Of a stretch of 64,000 nucleotides of DNA, positions 37,243-46,176 are shown piece by piece. The position numbers and the translations under genes were made by a program. The stretch covers positions 85,738 to 149,737 of the forward strand of contig JANQRR010000010.1 of NCBI GenBank assembly GCA_028284465.1, in the 5' to 3' direction. This DNA is from Gammaproteobacteria bacterium. GTDB taxonomy: Bacteria; Pseudomonadota; Gammaproteobacteria; JAJFKO01. Numbering within the stretch: the stretch's first letter is position 1; each line of letters begins with the position of its first letter. The notes under the pieces are model-generated. The model saw nothing but the letters and a program-made list of their open reading frames with translations, ran no database searches and had not been told where the DNA came from.

Positions 37243-37677
37243 TTAACCAACCTCCTCAAGCTTTGTTAAATCAACAGGAGGCCATTCACTATATTGTGGT
37301 AACTCATCAGTAATTTCATACCACGGCGCTTTGTAATCAACAAAAATATTCATTAATGGACGGTTACCAGGATCTTGTTCAAGCCCACCGATTGGCAAAC
37401 CAATGAAATCTGGTTTATCTTCTGGAATACTAATGAGATTAGAGCCACATATGGAACAGAATGTTTTTATATTATGTTTAGATGAACGATACTTTGATAA
37501 GTGTTCTTCTCCTTTTATCCATTTAAAATTTTTACGTTTAACCGCCGATCGTGTTCTGAAAGCAGCACCATGCCAGCGTCGACACTTCGAGCAATGGCAA
37601 TTTACAATCGGCCCAATCCCACCTTCTATTTCATATTCAATAGCTCCACAAAGGCATTTACCTGTTAATGTCTTCAT
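37243..37677 (-). CDS. GFA / CENP-V domain protein
   Basis: 144-residue zinc protein of the glutathione-dependent formaldehyde-activating (Gfa/CENP-V) fold. Cys pairs are at CLCGAIEYE and CHCSKCRRWHG, with a further FCSICGSNL pair. Most members are annotated from Gfa but lack proof of formaldehyde activity, so a broader role in thiol chemistry is possible. GGAGAG precedes the ATG at 37677. It stands alone on the minus strand, downstream of the MDR oxidoreductase. Confidence 0.88.
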   Translation of the reverse strand: MKTLTGKCLCGAIEYEIEGGIGPIVNCHCSKCRRWHGAAFRTRSAVKRKNFKWIKGEEHLSKYRSSKHNIKTFCSICGSNLISIPEDKPDFIGLPIGGLEQDPGNRPLMNIFVDYKAPWYEITDELPQYSEWPPVDLTKLEEVG

Positions 37678-37761
37678 CTTTATCTCTCCAAATAAGCATA
37701 ATAAAGCCCAAAAAATCTAAAGTGTGACTTTATATATTTTATCGAGAACAACTGGCTCGGG

Positions 37762-38715
37762 TTAAATAATTTTAAAAACCAATTTGCCTCGTGTATGTCC
37801 GCTCTCTAAGATTTCATGAGCTGATTTTGCTTCTGATAATTTAAATAGATGGCTTATTTCAACTTTTAATTTACCATTACTAGCTAAATCTGCCAGATAA
37901 GTGAGTTCTTTCATATTTGGTTTTTCGATCATCCCAATTACATTAAGATGCTTTTGCTTTGCAGCTGCAATGACTTGCTCTGCTGTTATTGTAGGAACCG
38001 TTATCATACATCCAGAAAGCGAAAGAACTTCTAACGATTGGATTCCTACTTCACCACCTACTAAATCAATAATTACATCAACACGATCAAGAACATTTAC
38101 AAAATTTTTCTGGTGGTAATCAATACATTGATCAGCACCTAATGCATATAAAAAATCATGATTATGTTCTGAAGCTGTAGTAAAGACAGTCGCTCCACTA
38201 GATGATGCTAATTGAATTGCTATATGTCCTACACCACCAGCGCCTGCGTGGATCAACACTGTTTGACCGCTCTTTACTTTAGCTAATTGAAGTGCTTGTA
38301 ACGCTGTCAACCCAGCTATGGGTAAACAAGTTGCTTCGGCAAAAGATAACTTTTTAGGTTTGAGGATCATTGTTTCCGGCATTGCACATACATACTCTGC
38401 ATAACAACAAGGCTTTTTAAGAAAACCTGCTAAGCCTAACACTTCATCACCCGTTTTTAATGTTTTTACATTTTCACCGACTGTGACAATTTCACCTGCA
38501 AACTCAAAGCCTAAACTAGAAGGCAGATGATCTTTCAATTTCTTTGCCACAAAGCTACTGCCCTCGCGGATCTTATAATCAATTGGATTAAGCGCTGCGG
38601 TATGGACTTTAATAAGCACTTGTTTTTCATTTGGCTGTGGAATTGGTTGCTCAACTAAGCTCAATACTTCTGCTGAACCAAATTGTGAAAAAGTTACTGT
38701 TTTCATTAATTTCAT
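37762..38715 (-). CDS. NADP-dependent MDR oxidoreductase (quinone reductase type)
   Basis: 317-residue medium-chain dehydrogenase/reductase without the structural zinc loop. GroES-like N-terminal domain (LNPIDYKIREG, LGFEFAGEIVTVGENV), Rossmann motif AGAGGVGHIAIQLA around 145-160, and a C-terminal HTRGKLVFKI ending typical of the zeta-crystallin/quinone oxidoreductase group. Substrate cannot be told. Upstream leader AGGTAGATTT resembles that of the guanine deaminase gene just upstream on the same strand. Confidence 0.88.
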   Translation of the reverse strand: MKLMKTVTFSQFGSAEVLSLVEQPIPQPNEKQVLIKVHTAALNPIDYKIREGSSFVAKKLKDHLPSSLGFEFAGEIVTVGENVKTLKTGDEVLGLAGFLKKPCCYAEYVCAMPETMILKPKKLSFAEATCLPIAGLTALQALQLAKVKSGQTVLIHAGAGGVGHIAIQLASSSGATVFTTASEHNHDFLYALGADQCIDYHQKNFVNVLDRVDVIIDLVGGEVGIQSLEVLSLSGCMITVPTITAEQVIAAAKQKHLNVIGMIEKPNMKELTYLADLASNGKLKVEISHLFKLSEAKSAHEILESGHTRGKLVFKII

Positions 38716-38801
38716 TTAAATCTACCTATTGGAAAACCAATACATTGTGGTCTAGCTTCTGACATGCTAATTATATCAGAATCACTGAGATAGTTTGAGA
38801 T

Positions 38802-40127
38802 CTATGAATCCGCTTCATAGGCACAATTGCCTAAAATGTAAGTTGCTTTTATCTGCCTGTCATCAGCAAGAGTCATTAATATAAAAAGCAACTCAAAAAT
38901 GTCATTCACTTGAGCTGAGCGATATTTCAATATAGGCGATGCTTGTGGATCAATAACAATAAAATCTGCTTCTTTGCCAGGCTCTAAACTACCGATTTTA
39001 TCTGCAATTTTTAATGCTTTTGCGCTACCTAATGTTGCTAGATACCAGCGGATCATGCTAGGTAATTTATAACTTTGTAACATACAAACTTTATAGGCAT
39101 CATCCATCACCGCAAACATAGAAAAAGTATTGCCACCGCCCATGTCGGTAGCCAACGTAATATTCTCAGTAAACTTAGAGGTCCTCTTAAAATCAAACAA
39201 ACCACTTCCTAAAAAGTTGTTACTAATTGGGCACCATGCAATAATCGCCTGAGATGCTTTAAAGAGTTCTAGCTCCGCGTCGGTAGTATGTATGCAATGT
39301 CCGAAGACAGAACGATCAGTTACTAAATTATAACGATCATAAACATCTAAATAGTGTTTGCTCCATGGAAAAATTCTTTTAACTTCTTTAATTTCATTGA
39401 GATTTTCATCTAAATGTGTTTGCAAATAAATATCCGGGTATTGTTTTTTCAAATCACCGCTAAGTTCTAACATTTCTTCTGAGCAAGATAAAGCGAATCG
39501 TGGGCAAAGAGAATAATGAATACGATTTTTATTATGCCATTTTTCTATAAGTTTTTTGGCATTATCATAATTATCTTTTGTTGACAGCATGAAATATTCC
39601 GGTGAGTTTGTATCCATTAAGATATTGCCGGTAATAAATCGCATATTGCGTTTATCAATCTCTGTGAAGAAAATATCAGTAGCATTATAAAAAAGCGGCC
39701 CGAAAGCACAAGCCGTCGTTGTACCATTTTGAATTAAATGATCTAAGAAGAAATTTAAATCTTTCCTAGCAACTTCTTCATCTTTGTATCCGCTTTCAAA
39801 TGGAAAAACATAATTATTTAACCACTCTAATAGTTTTTCACCATAAGCAGCAACGATACCACTTTGTGCTGCGTGAATATGGGTATCTATAAATCCTGGC
39901 GTAATAATTTTACCCTTGTAATCAATAATTTCGATATCATTAATTTCACCCTTTAATTCATTATAATCACCGACTTTTTTTATCAACCCATCTTCTACAA
40001 GTAATACACCATCTTCAATATAAAGATAATGATCCGAAAGATCATCTTTCTTTCTGGGTAAATTATCTAAAGTAGCAGTGCCTTTAAATGTAAATATAGA
40101 GCCTCTATATGCCAATCGTTTTTTCAT
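38802..40127 (-). CDS. guaD: Guanine deaminase
   Basis: Amidohydrolase converting guanine to xanthine and ammonia. 441 residues. Metal and substrate motifs in order: PGFIDTHIHAAQSG (His pair), SLCPRFALSCSEEML, LQTHLDENLNEI (His, Glu), VFGHCIHTTDAE (His), and ATDMGGGNTFSMF (Asp). LGSAKALKIADKIGSLEPGKEADFIVID is the usual C-terminal clamp. The order and the GGG-x-x-FSM string favour guanine deaminase over other amidohydrolases. It is 3' of an MFS carrier gene on the same strand (23-base gap), so the carrier may import a purine. Confidence 0.9.
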   Translation of the reverse strand: MKKRLAYRGSIFTFKGTATLDNLPRKKDDLSDHYLYIEDGVLLVEDGLIKKVGDYNELKGEINDIEIIDYKGKIITPGFIDTHIHAAQSGIVAAYGEKLLEWLNNYVFPFESGYKDEEVARKDLNFFLDHLIQNGTTTACAFGPLFYNATDIFFTEIDKRNMRFITGNILMDTNSPEYFMLSTKDNYDNAKKLIEKWHNKNRIHYSLCPRFALSCSEEMLELSGDLKKQYPDIYLQTHLDENLNEIKEVKRIFPWSKHYLDVYDRYNLVTDRSVFGHCIHTTDAELELFKASQAIIAWCPISNNFLGSGLFDFKRTSKFTENITLATDMGGGNTFSMFAVMDDAYKVCMLQSYKLPSMIRWYLATLGSAKALKIADKIGSLEPGKEADFIVIDPQASPILKYRSAQVNDIFELLFILMTLADDRQIKATYILGNCAYEADS

Positions 40128-40150
40128 CGGAAATCTACCTCAAATTAAAA

Positions 40151-41347
40151 TTAGCTGGAACTTTTATCGTATGTCTCTCTGATAAAATTAAGAGAGCCTA
40201 ATGAAATGACAACAAAAGCTGGCAATATCCAAAGTGACGTAAAATATGTAGGTGATATTTCTAATAGTGGGTATGGGATAAACATCAAAAAAGAATTAAA
40301 TATAAAAACACCGGTGTTGGTTACACTCAAAGCAACACCTTTGAAAGACAAATCAAATATTTCACTGACAATTGTGTAATACAACATAGATCCCGAAATA
40401 AATAATCCCAATAAAAAGGAAAGAAGCTTAATAGGAAGTAAAGTATGTATATGAAATCTAGGTAAAAATAATACTGCTAAAAGTAATATGGTACCAATAG
40501 TTAACGCCACGTTAATGGTATTCTTTCTTGTTTTAACCATATTTGATATCCAGCCAGATAATGGGGTACCAAATCCTATGCCAATAAATATAAGCCAGCT
40601 GATCAAAAGAGACTCTTTTCGCGTCACATCAAAATATTTTTGTACCCTTACGTACCAAAAGCCGGCGTACGATAACAAGGTACCAAAAGCAGTTGCAGCG
40701 CCTAAAACACAAAACCACAATTGCCCATTAGAACACACTATTTTTAGTGATTTTAGTAGCGACAATTGTTTGTTAGGAGTGAAGGACTTTGGATTTCTTA
40801 CAAAGATGACTGAAAATACCAAGAGTATAAAACCAAAAATAGATAGAAAAAAATAAAGATGTTGCCATGTATAGGCTTTCAGCATAACTATGAATGTATT
40901 ATGTAGAAAGCCCGCAAAAATACAAGATAATGTCTGCGTTAAACCAAATAATACTGGAAATGCTTTTTGACTAAACCATTGACCAATTAGCACCCCTGCG
41001 GCCACAAATGCAAACGACGCCCCAATACCTTGAATTAAATTTGAAAGGCTAAATCCCAATAAATTAGTTGAGAACGAAGCTAGCAATGTTCCTACAGAAA
41101 GAATCAAGACACCACCACCAACAACCAAACGTAATGGATATCTATCAAGCAAATAACCGGCCGGAATTTGCATACAAGCAAATCCAACAATAAATGCTGT
41201 GACTGCAATAGTGGCTTCTATATTTGTCAATTTGAATGAGCTTTGAATCGCAGGAGAAATGACCGCTGAAGCGGTGTTAAGGGCAAAAGTGTAAAGAACA
41301 TATATTGTACATATGAACCAAGCTATTATTCCATTAACTTTTGACAT
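40151..41347 (-). CDS. MFS transporter
   Basis: 398 residues, twelve predicted membrane helices, no signal peptide. The helix 2-3 loop AGYLLDRYPLRLVVGGG is the MFS signature; the central loop is short (NPKSFTPNKQ). It resembles the nutrient-importing carriers common in Legionella and Coxiella relatives. Substrate is not visible in sequence; the adjacent guanine deaminase suggests a purine or purine breakdown product. Divergent from the NTF2-like gene, with a shared control region of about 100 bases. Confidence 0.87.
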   Translation of the reverse strand: MSKVNGIIAWFICTIYVLYTFALNTASAVISPAIQSSFKLTNIEATIAVTAFIVGFACMQIPAGYLLDRYPLRLVVGGGVLILSVGTLLASFSTNLLGFSLSNLIQGIGASFAFVAAGVLIGQWFSQKAFPVLFGLTQTLSCIFAGFLHNTFIVMLKAYTWQHLYFFLSIFGFILLVFSVIFVRNPKSFTPNKQLSLLKSLKIVCSNGQLWFCVLGAATAFGTLLSYAGFWYVRVQKYFDVTRKESLLISWLIFIGIGFGTPLSGWISNMVKTRKNTINVALTIGTILLLAVLFLPRFHIHTLLPIKLLSFLLGLFISGSMLYYTIVSEIFDLSFKGVALSVTNTGVFIFNSFLMFIPYPLLEISPTYFTSLWILPAFVVISLGSLNFIRETYDKSSS

Positions 41348-41449
41348 ATGATCTGTATTCCATTTACATTAGTAATATGCTATAGCAAGATATTTGCTGA
41401 TGCAAATAAATCCATGTCGTCGGCCTTAACATATATAAAGGATGAACAC

Positions 41450-41833
41450 ATGTTAAAAAGCCTCGATACAGCACGAGCAGAAAAATCAAACGCCATTTTA
41501 GATGCTTATTTTAAAGCTGTAACCACCCATGACGTTAATAATATCATTGCCGTGTTTGACCCTGATGCAAAGCTCGTCACCGAAAAACAAACCTACCAAG
41601 GTAAAAAAAATATCGCCGAATATTACACTCAAAATATCCTTAAATTTTCAGACTTTTACCCTGAGCCAGGCGAACGTTATTTTTCAATAGCTGGTGATAG
41701 TATTGCTGTCGAGATCAAATTACATGCTGATGGTATGGTGCGTTGCATCGGTGATTTTTTTGTTTTCAATGATCAACATATTACTAAAATGCATGTTTAT
41801 GCTCGACAAGCTGGATTTCATAAGGAATACTAG
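41450..41833 (+). CDS. NTF2-like (SnoaL type) protein
   Basis: 127 residues with the SnoaL/NTF2 cone fold: helix AILDAYFKAVTTHDVNNI, then FDPDAKLVT, TYQGKKNIAEYY, and a beta-rich C-terminal part. May be an enzyme or a binding protein; nothing fixes the ligand. I start at 41450 because AAAGGATGAACAC precedes it; an earlier in-frame start gives an unlikely hydrophobic leader. It leads a plus-strand group with the amidohydrolase and two UreI-like channels. AtzH, an enzyme of cyanuric acid/biuret breakdown, is also NTF2-like, but similarity to it was not established. Confidence 0.78.
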   Translation: MLKSLDTARAEKSNAILDAYFKAVTTHDVNNIIAVFDPDAKLVTEKQTYQGKKNIAEYYTQNILKFSDFYPEPGERYFSIAGDSIAVEIKLHADGMVRCIGDFFVFNDQHITKMHVYARQAGFHKEY

Positions 41834-41894
41834 AGGTGATAGGATAGAATTTGAGATTTTTACATTATGGATTTAACACTAAAAGGATTTAATC

Positions 41895-42563
41895 ATGGCT
41901 AAATTAAAACTCGCTGCAAAACCATACGAATACGAATTTGAACCTAAGAAAACTGCACTGATTATCATTGATATGCAACGTGATTTCCTCGAACCTGGGG
42001 GATTCGCTGAAAGCCTAGGTGATGATGTTTCACAACTACGCAGAGCGATTGAGCCCATTAAAAATGTTCTTGAAGCCGCACGTTCTTCCGAGGTCCTTAT
42101 TATCCACACTCGTGAGGGACATCGACCAGACTTATCAGATGCGCCACCTGCAAAAATCATTCGTGGTCATGCAAAAGTTAAAATTGGTGATATGGGTCCT
42201 ATGGGAAGAATTCTAGTGCGTGGCGAACCTGGGCATGACATTATTGAAGAACTCTATCCACAGAAAGGTGAACCTATTATTGATAAACCAGGTAAAGGTT
42301 CTTTTTATCAAACTGATCTAGAACTTATTTTGCATAACAGAGATATTAAAAGTCTAATTATCTGTGGTGTTACCACTGAAGTATGTGTTCACACAACGAT
42401 GCGTGAGGGCAATGACAGAGGTTATGAATGTCTACTACTTCAAGACTGTGTTGCTTCGTATTTCCCTGAATTTCACAAAACTACTTTAGAAATAACACGT
42501 GCTCAAGGTGGAATATTTGGCTGGGTATCTGACTCAAACACTTTAGTGAAGGCTTTGGCATAA
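41895..42563 (+). CDS. Cysteine hydrolase, isochorismatase superfamily, biuret hydrolase-like
   Basis: 222 residues. The catalytic triad is clear: Asp in LIIIDMQRDF, Lys in DKPGKGSF, Cys in GVTTEVCVHTT. Strings HTREGHRPDLSD, GRILVRGEPGHDIIEELYP, DKPGKGSFYQTDLELIL, REGNDRGYECLLLQDC and AQGGIFGWVSDS closely follow, as I recall it, the biuret/triuret amidohydrolase branch (BiuH, TrtA). Those release ammonia from biuret or triuret; ureidoacrylate-type substrates are the alternative. The stop is 4 bases before the first UreI-like gene. Active residues are intact. Confidence 0.88.
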   Translation: MAKLKLAAKPYEYEFEPKKTALIIIDMQRDFLEPGGFAESLGDDVSQLRRAIEPIKNVLEAARSSEVLIIHTREGHRPDLSDAPPAKIIRGHAKVKIGDMGPMGRILVRGEPGHDIIEELYPQKGEPIIDKPGKGSFYQTDLELILHNRDIKSLIICGVTTEVCVHTTMREGNDRGYECLLLQDCVASYFPEFHKTTLEITRAQGGIFGWVSDSNTLVKALA

Positions 42564-42567
42564 AATT

Positions 42568-43116
42568 ATGGTGCTTTCCAATCGCGTTGCTATACTTACT
42601 AGGTTAGAAGGAACAATCCTTATTTATTTAGGGATCCTTTTTTTCATTAATGCCATGTTTCATCTAGTAAAAATTGAAAAAAAAGAAATTCTTTCTTTTA
42701 GTATTTTTATAGCAAGTATTGTTTTACTGCTTTCATTTTCTCTGATCTTTGGGAAAAAGGCAGATATATATAGCGTTGAAATAGGCGGAATAACCATATT
42801 CTTTTCTTGTTTATATTTATGGCATGATTTCAATATTATGTATAATATTGATAATAAAGGGATAGGTTATTACTGCCTTTTCTTCGCAGCGTTGGGTATC
42901 GCATTAATCATTTATACTGGTACGGAAATTACTAAACTATGGGGAGCTTGGTTATTTGTTTCATGGATTTTATGGACCATATTATTAATTATGTATTACT
43001 TTCTTTATGTAAAAGAATATAAAATCCAAGTATTTTTCGGTATTTATTTTGTTATTGTTAGTATCATTAGCGCATGGCTTCCTGGCATTCTATTGTTGAC
43101 AGGAGTGTTGCCATGA
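42568..43116 (+). CDS. AmiS/UreI family channel, copy 1
   Basis: 182 residues, six membrane helices, with the AmiS/UreI pattern: N-terminal GTILIYLGILFFINAMFHL, a middle YLWHDFNIM segment, GIGYYCLFFAALGI, WLFVSWILWTIL, and the C-terminal SAWLPGILLL. These are hexameric pores for urea or short amides. It follows a biuret-hydrolase-like gene and overlaps copy 2 by 4 bases. The family signature in helix 6 (xxAWLPG) is retained. Ribosome binding site is weak. Confidence 0.88.
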   Translation: MVLSNRVAILTRLEGTILIYLGILFFINAMFHLVKIEKKEILSFSIFIASIVLLLSFSLIFGKKADIYSVEIGGITIFFSCLYLWHDFNIMYNIDNKGIGYYCLFFAALGIALIIYTGTEITKLWGAWLFVSWILWTILLIMYYFLYVKEYKIQVFFGIYFVIVSIISAWLPGILLLTGVLP

Positions 43117-43646
43117 CATTATTGTCTCAAATAGGCGGTTTTTCTTCAATTTTTGTGGCTTCAGTTCTTTGGGTTAACGGAATATTTTTCTTAGGAAAAA
43201 TTTCCAAAAAAACCGTGGTCTTTATCAACCTATTTGTATCATTTATTATCTTAGCAACTTCAACTTTCTCTATTTTTTCTAGTTATGCTTCTACTACTAG
43301 CGTTACTTTTGGTGCAATCACTTTATTATTTAGTTGTACATATTTCTGGTTGGCATTTAATCTAATGCAAGATATCGAAGACATGATTGGCTTAGGGTGG
43401 TTTTCACTGCTAGTTGGGATCACGATGCTTGCCATGTTTTTTATTCAGCTGCAAGCGAACCTCACTTTTTGGTATGTATGGAATCAATTTGATTGGCTTA
43501 TTTGGTGTATTCTGTTTTTCTTATTTTTCTTGTTGAGTGTTCCGAAATTAAAACTGTTAAAAGTTATCGGTTATTATTCTATATTTGCTGCTATAGTCAC
43601 TGCCTTTTTACCAGGGTTTTTGAATCTAATGGCGAATATTAAATAA
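43113..43646 (+). CDS. AmiS/UreI family channel, copy 2
   Basis: 177 residues, six helices; second paralogue. ATG at 43113 overlaps the end of copy 1 (ATGA) and has AGGAG 7 bases upstream. Segments VASVLWVNGIFFLGKISKKTVV, TYFWLAFNLMQD, GLGWFSLLVGITML, WLIWCILFFLFFL and VTAFLPGFLNLM match the family. The two copies have diverged strongly, so they may form a mixed channel or have different selectivities. Downstream is a convergent PIN toxin. Confidence 0.88.
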   Translation: MTLLSQIGGFSSIFVASVLWVNGIFFLGKISKKTVVFINLFVSFIILATSTFSIFSSYASTTSVTFGAITLLFSCTYFWLAFNLMQDIEDMIGLGWFSLLVGITMLAMFFIQLQANLTFWYVWNQFDWLIWCILFFLFFLLSVPKLKLLKVIGYYSIFAAIVTAFLPGFLNLMANIK

Positions 43647-43674
43647 GTAACAAATGTTAATTAATCTATGGCTA

Positions 43675-44052
43675 TCAGGCTAATATTGATGTAACCACAT
43701 ATTTTTGTAATACCCGATCGTGCGTCATTAGAATTAAATCTTCATATTTTGCCTGCGCAATCAACATGCGGTCAAAAGGATCTTGATGGATCAGTGGCAA
43801 GTCAATTGTAGCCAAGGCATGTTGCCCACTGATCTCGAGCAATTGAATACGTTCATGGTTTAAAGTTTCAATTAAATTGTATGGTAATTTAATTCGTCCT
43901 AACTTACTTTTAATGGCTAACTCCCAAATAGATGCAGCACTTACAAATAAAGAATTGTTAGGATCAGCAATGATTTGCCTGGCTTTCTTTTTTATTTTCA
44001 ATGGTTCTGTTAACCACCAGATAATAACATGCGTATCTAATAAATATTTCAT
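43675..44052 (-). CDS. PIN-domain toxin, VapC type
   Basis: 125-residue PIN RNase. MKYLLDTHVIIWW gives Asp6; AASIWELAIKSKLGR holds Glu; HQDPFDRMLIAQA holds the Asp pair; LMTHDRVLQKY the last Asp. The WELAIK and DPFDR strings are typical of VapC toxins that pair with Phd antitoxins, as here: its ATG is 2 bases after the antitoxin stop. Intact. Confidence 0.9.
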   Translation of the reverse strand: MKYLLDTHVIIWWLTEPLKIKKKARQIIADPNNSLFVSAASIWELAIKSKLGRIKLPYNLIETLNHERIQLLEISGQHALATIDLPLIHQDPFDRMLIAQAKYEDLILMTHDRVLQKYVVTSILA

Positions 44053-44054
44053 GG

Positions 44055-44294
44055 TTAACTTTCACCTTTGAAAGCACGCATAATGTCATCCGGCAATGGC
44101 TTATCGAAATCATCCGTTATTTCAAGTATACCTTTTAACTGACCGCCTTTTCTTTGAAAAGGTTTTTCTTGGTAAGGCACTAGCACTGCAACTGGCTTAC
44201 CTGCTTTACCAATCACAACTTTTTCTCCAGCAATGACACGATTTAACACTTGCGAAAAATGTGTTTTAGTCTCATGAATATTCATAACATGCAT
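44055..44294 (-). CDS. Phd/YefM-type antitoxin
   Basis: 79 residues. NIHETKTHFSQVLNRVIAGEKVVIGKAGKPVAVL is the Phd/YefM DNA-binding N-terminus; the C-terminal part would bind the toxin. GAAGGG lies 7 bases before the ATG. The upstream region has repeated TGACT/AGACT-like strings and an AGTATACT palindrome (about 44340-44365), a likely autoregulatory site shared with the divergent exporter. Confidence 0.88.
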   Translation of the reverse strand: MHVMNIHETKTHFSQVLNRVIAGEKVVIGKAGKPVAVLVPYQEKPFQRKGGQLKGILEITDDFDKPLPDDIMRAFKGES

Positions 44295-44402
44295 AGTAAT
44301 ACCCTTCTCATCTGGATTTCTTTAATTCATAGTTAGTCTAGTATACTTAGTCATGTAAGTCAAGCTTTACTTGCTAACAAGTAGCAGGTACCATGCAAAA
44401 TC

Positions 44403-45611
44403 ATGCAAAACTCAGACACAGTTACAACACATTTTAGTAATGCCCAAAAAAATTGGGTTCTTTTTATCGCTTTATTGATGACACCACTGAGTGGTGCAAC
44501 AATTGATATCTATGTGCCTTCGTTACCTGCAATTCATCATTATTTTCGTGTTTCAAATACTCTGGTGCAACTCACTGTCGCAGTTTATTTATTTGGCTAT
44601 GGTATTTTACAAATTGTCTTTGGCACAATGTCTGATATCTTTGGCCGTAAAAAATTACTACTTATCAGCCTTCCAATCTACATTATTGTGAGTCTGCTTG
44701 CTCCTTTTTCACCTAACATTGGCATCTTATTGCTATTACGATTTCTGCAAGGAGTCTTCATTGCTGCTCCCGGCGTGTTAAATAAATCACTACTATCCGA
44801 CGTTTATGCTAAAGAGAATTTAATGAAGTATTCAAATTACATCACCATTGCCTGGGCATTAGGACCTATTATTGCGCCTGTAATTGGTGGTTATTTGCAA
44901 CATTATTATGGCTGGCACGCGCCATTTTACTTTTTGGCTGGTTATGGTTTTATAACTTTATTAACTATTATTTTGTTGTTACCGGAAACTCATTATCATC
45001 GCACCTCACCACATTTAAGCGATATTAAACGCAATTTCAAAATTATTCTAACCAACAAAGTTTTTATTGGGACTATCATGCTATTATCATTGACGTATGC
45101 TTTTATCACGGTATTCAATGTTGTCGGTCCCTTTTTAGTTCAAGTTGTACTACACCAAACAGCGATTGTTTATGGCCATTTAGCTCTATTATTAGGTGTC
45201 GCTTGGTTCGCCGGTAATCTTTTGAATCGCTATCTAGTTAAACGTAACGTTAATCATTATAAATTAATCATCATAAATACTTACATATTAATCACCATTA
45301 CAACAATTATGGTAGTTGCTACTTTTTTTATAAAAATTTCTTTAGTAAGCATTATAGTTCCCACGATATTATTATTATTTAGTGCTTCGATGATCTTTCC
45401 CAATGCATTAGGAATTAACGTGAGTTTATTTACGCAAATATCAGGCTCCTCTAATGCTTTTATGGGTAGTTTTTTCGTGCTTGGCTCGGGGCTAGCTTCA
45501 GCCATTGCCAGCATATTCAAATCCAACTCGGAAATCCCCTTAGCGATTATTTATTTTTCATTAGCATTGTTATGTTGTTTGGCATACTATGGTTTAATTA
45601 AAAACAAGTAA
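44403..45611 (+). CDS. Bcr/CflA family multidrug efflux transporter
   Basis: 402 residues, twelve membrane helices. N-terminal TPLSGATIDIYVPSLPAI is the Bcr/CflA signature; YGILQIVFGTMSDIFGRKKLLLI holds the MFS loop motif. Proton-driven export of drugs or small peptides in characterised relatives; substrate here not known. AGG precedes the ATG. Divergent from the Phd antitoxin gene. Confidence 0.9.
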   Translation: MQNSDTVTTHFSNAQKNWVLFIALLMTPLSGATIDIYVPSLPAIHHYFRVSNTLVQLTVAVYLFGYGILQIVFGTMSDIFGRKKLLLISLPIYIIVSLLAPFSPNIGILLLLRFLQGVFIAAPGVLNKSLLSDVYAKENLMKYSNYITIAWALGPIIAPVIGGYLQHYYGWHAPFYFLAGYGFITLLTIILLLPETHYHRTSPHLSDIKRNFKIILTNKVFIGTIMLLSLTYAFITVFNVVGPFLVQVVLHQTAIVYGHLALLLGVAWFAGNLLNRYLVKRNVNHYKLIIINTYILITITTIMVVATFFIKISLVSIIVPTILLLFSASMIFPNALGINVSLFTQISGSSNAFMGSFFVLGSGLASAIASIFKSNSEIPLAIIYFSLALLCCLAYYGLIKNK

Positions 45612-45684
45612 ATGGCACATTGACAATGCAAATTTTTTAAATATAATAATGTTGATTTTAAGTTAAGAATAAGAGTATCTCGCT

Positions 45685-46176
45685 ATGTCATTAGTATTAT
45701 CACGCTGCAAAAAAATTCTCTACTCTATTTCTTTACCATTGTTTCTCGTATACTTTTTTAATGTAGAAGCTTTTGCACAAACCATCGAGCAAAACACTGT
45801 TATTATCACTGGTGATCTGGTGAATAATTCTCATTATCCTTGGTCTTACAAATATTTTATCTACCCAGGAGACACTTACGAAAGTTGGCATAAGATACAA
45901 GGCTACATAAACATCGATCGAGATATTGCTCCAGCCAAAGGACGTTTCATGTTTCCTTTGGTTATTGGCAAAACTTACCATGCTAATTTAATGACATTTA
46001 ATGGCATGCTCTGCACTTTTACCTTTAAAGCCGATAGTGCTCATCATGCAACAATCAAATTGATTTCAACATCATCTGACAAAGAAGTCATATGCAGCTA
46101 CAGTGGTGACCCCAGCAATAATACTGCAACAATTACTATCGCTGATAACCCTAATTACCCGGTGAGTTCAAAATGA
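45685..46176 (+). CDS. Small secreted protein 1 of a three-gene set
   Basis: 163 residues, signal peptide ending near AEAFA-QTIEQ (about residue 31). The mature part is beta-rich and contains paired Cys (LCTFTFKAD and VICSYSGDPSNN) spaced like those in the two following proteins. No domain recognised. It overlaps gene 2 by 4 bases (ATGA), so the set is coupled. Predicted to be periplasmic or exported. Confidence 0.75.
   Translation: MSLVLSRCKKILYSISLPLFLVYFFNVEAFAQTIEQNTVIITGDLVNNSHYPWSYKYFIYPGDTYESWHKIQGYINIDRDIAPAKGRFMFPLVIGKTYHANLMTFNGMLCTFTFKADSAHHATIKLISTSSDKEVICSYSGDPSNNTATITIADNPNYPVSSK

Noticed and set aside
41348..41449. N-terminal extension of the NTF2-like protein
   Set aside because: The longer frame gives a hydrophobic start without a ribosome site and overlaps the divergent promoter region; the ATG at 41450 has AGGA at a proper distance.
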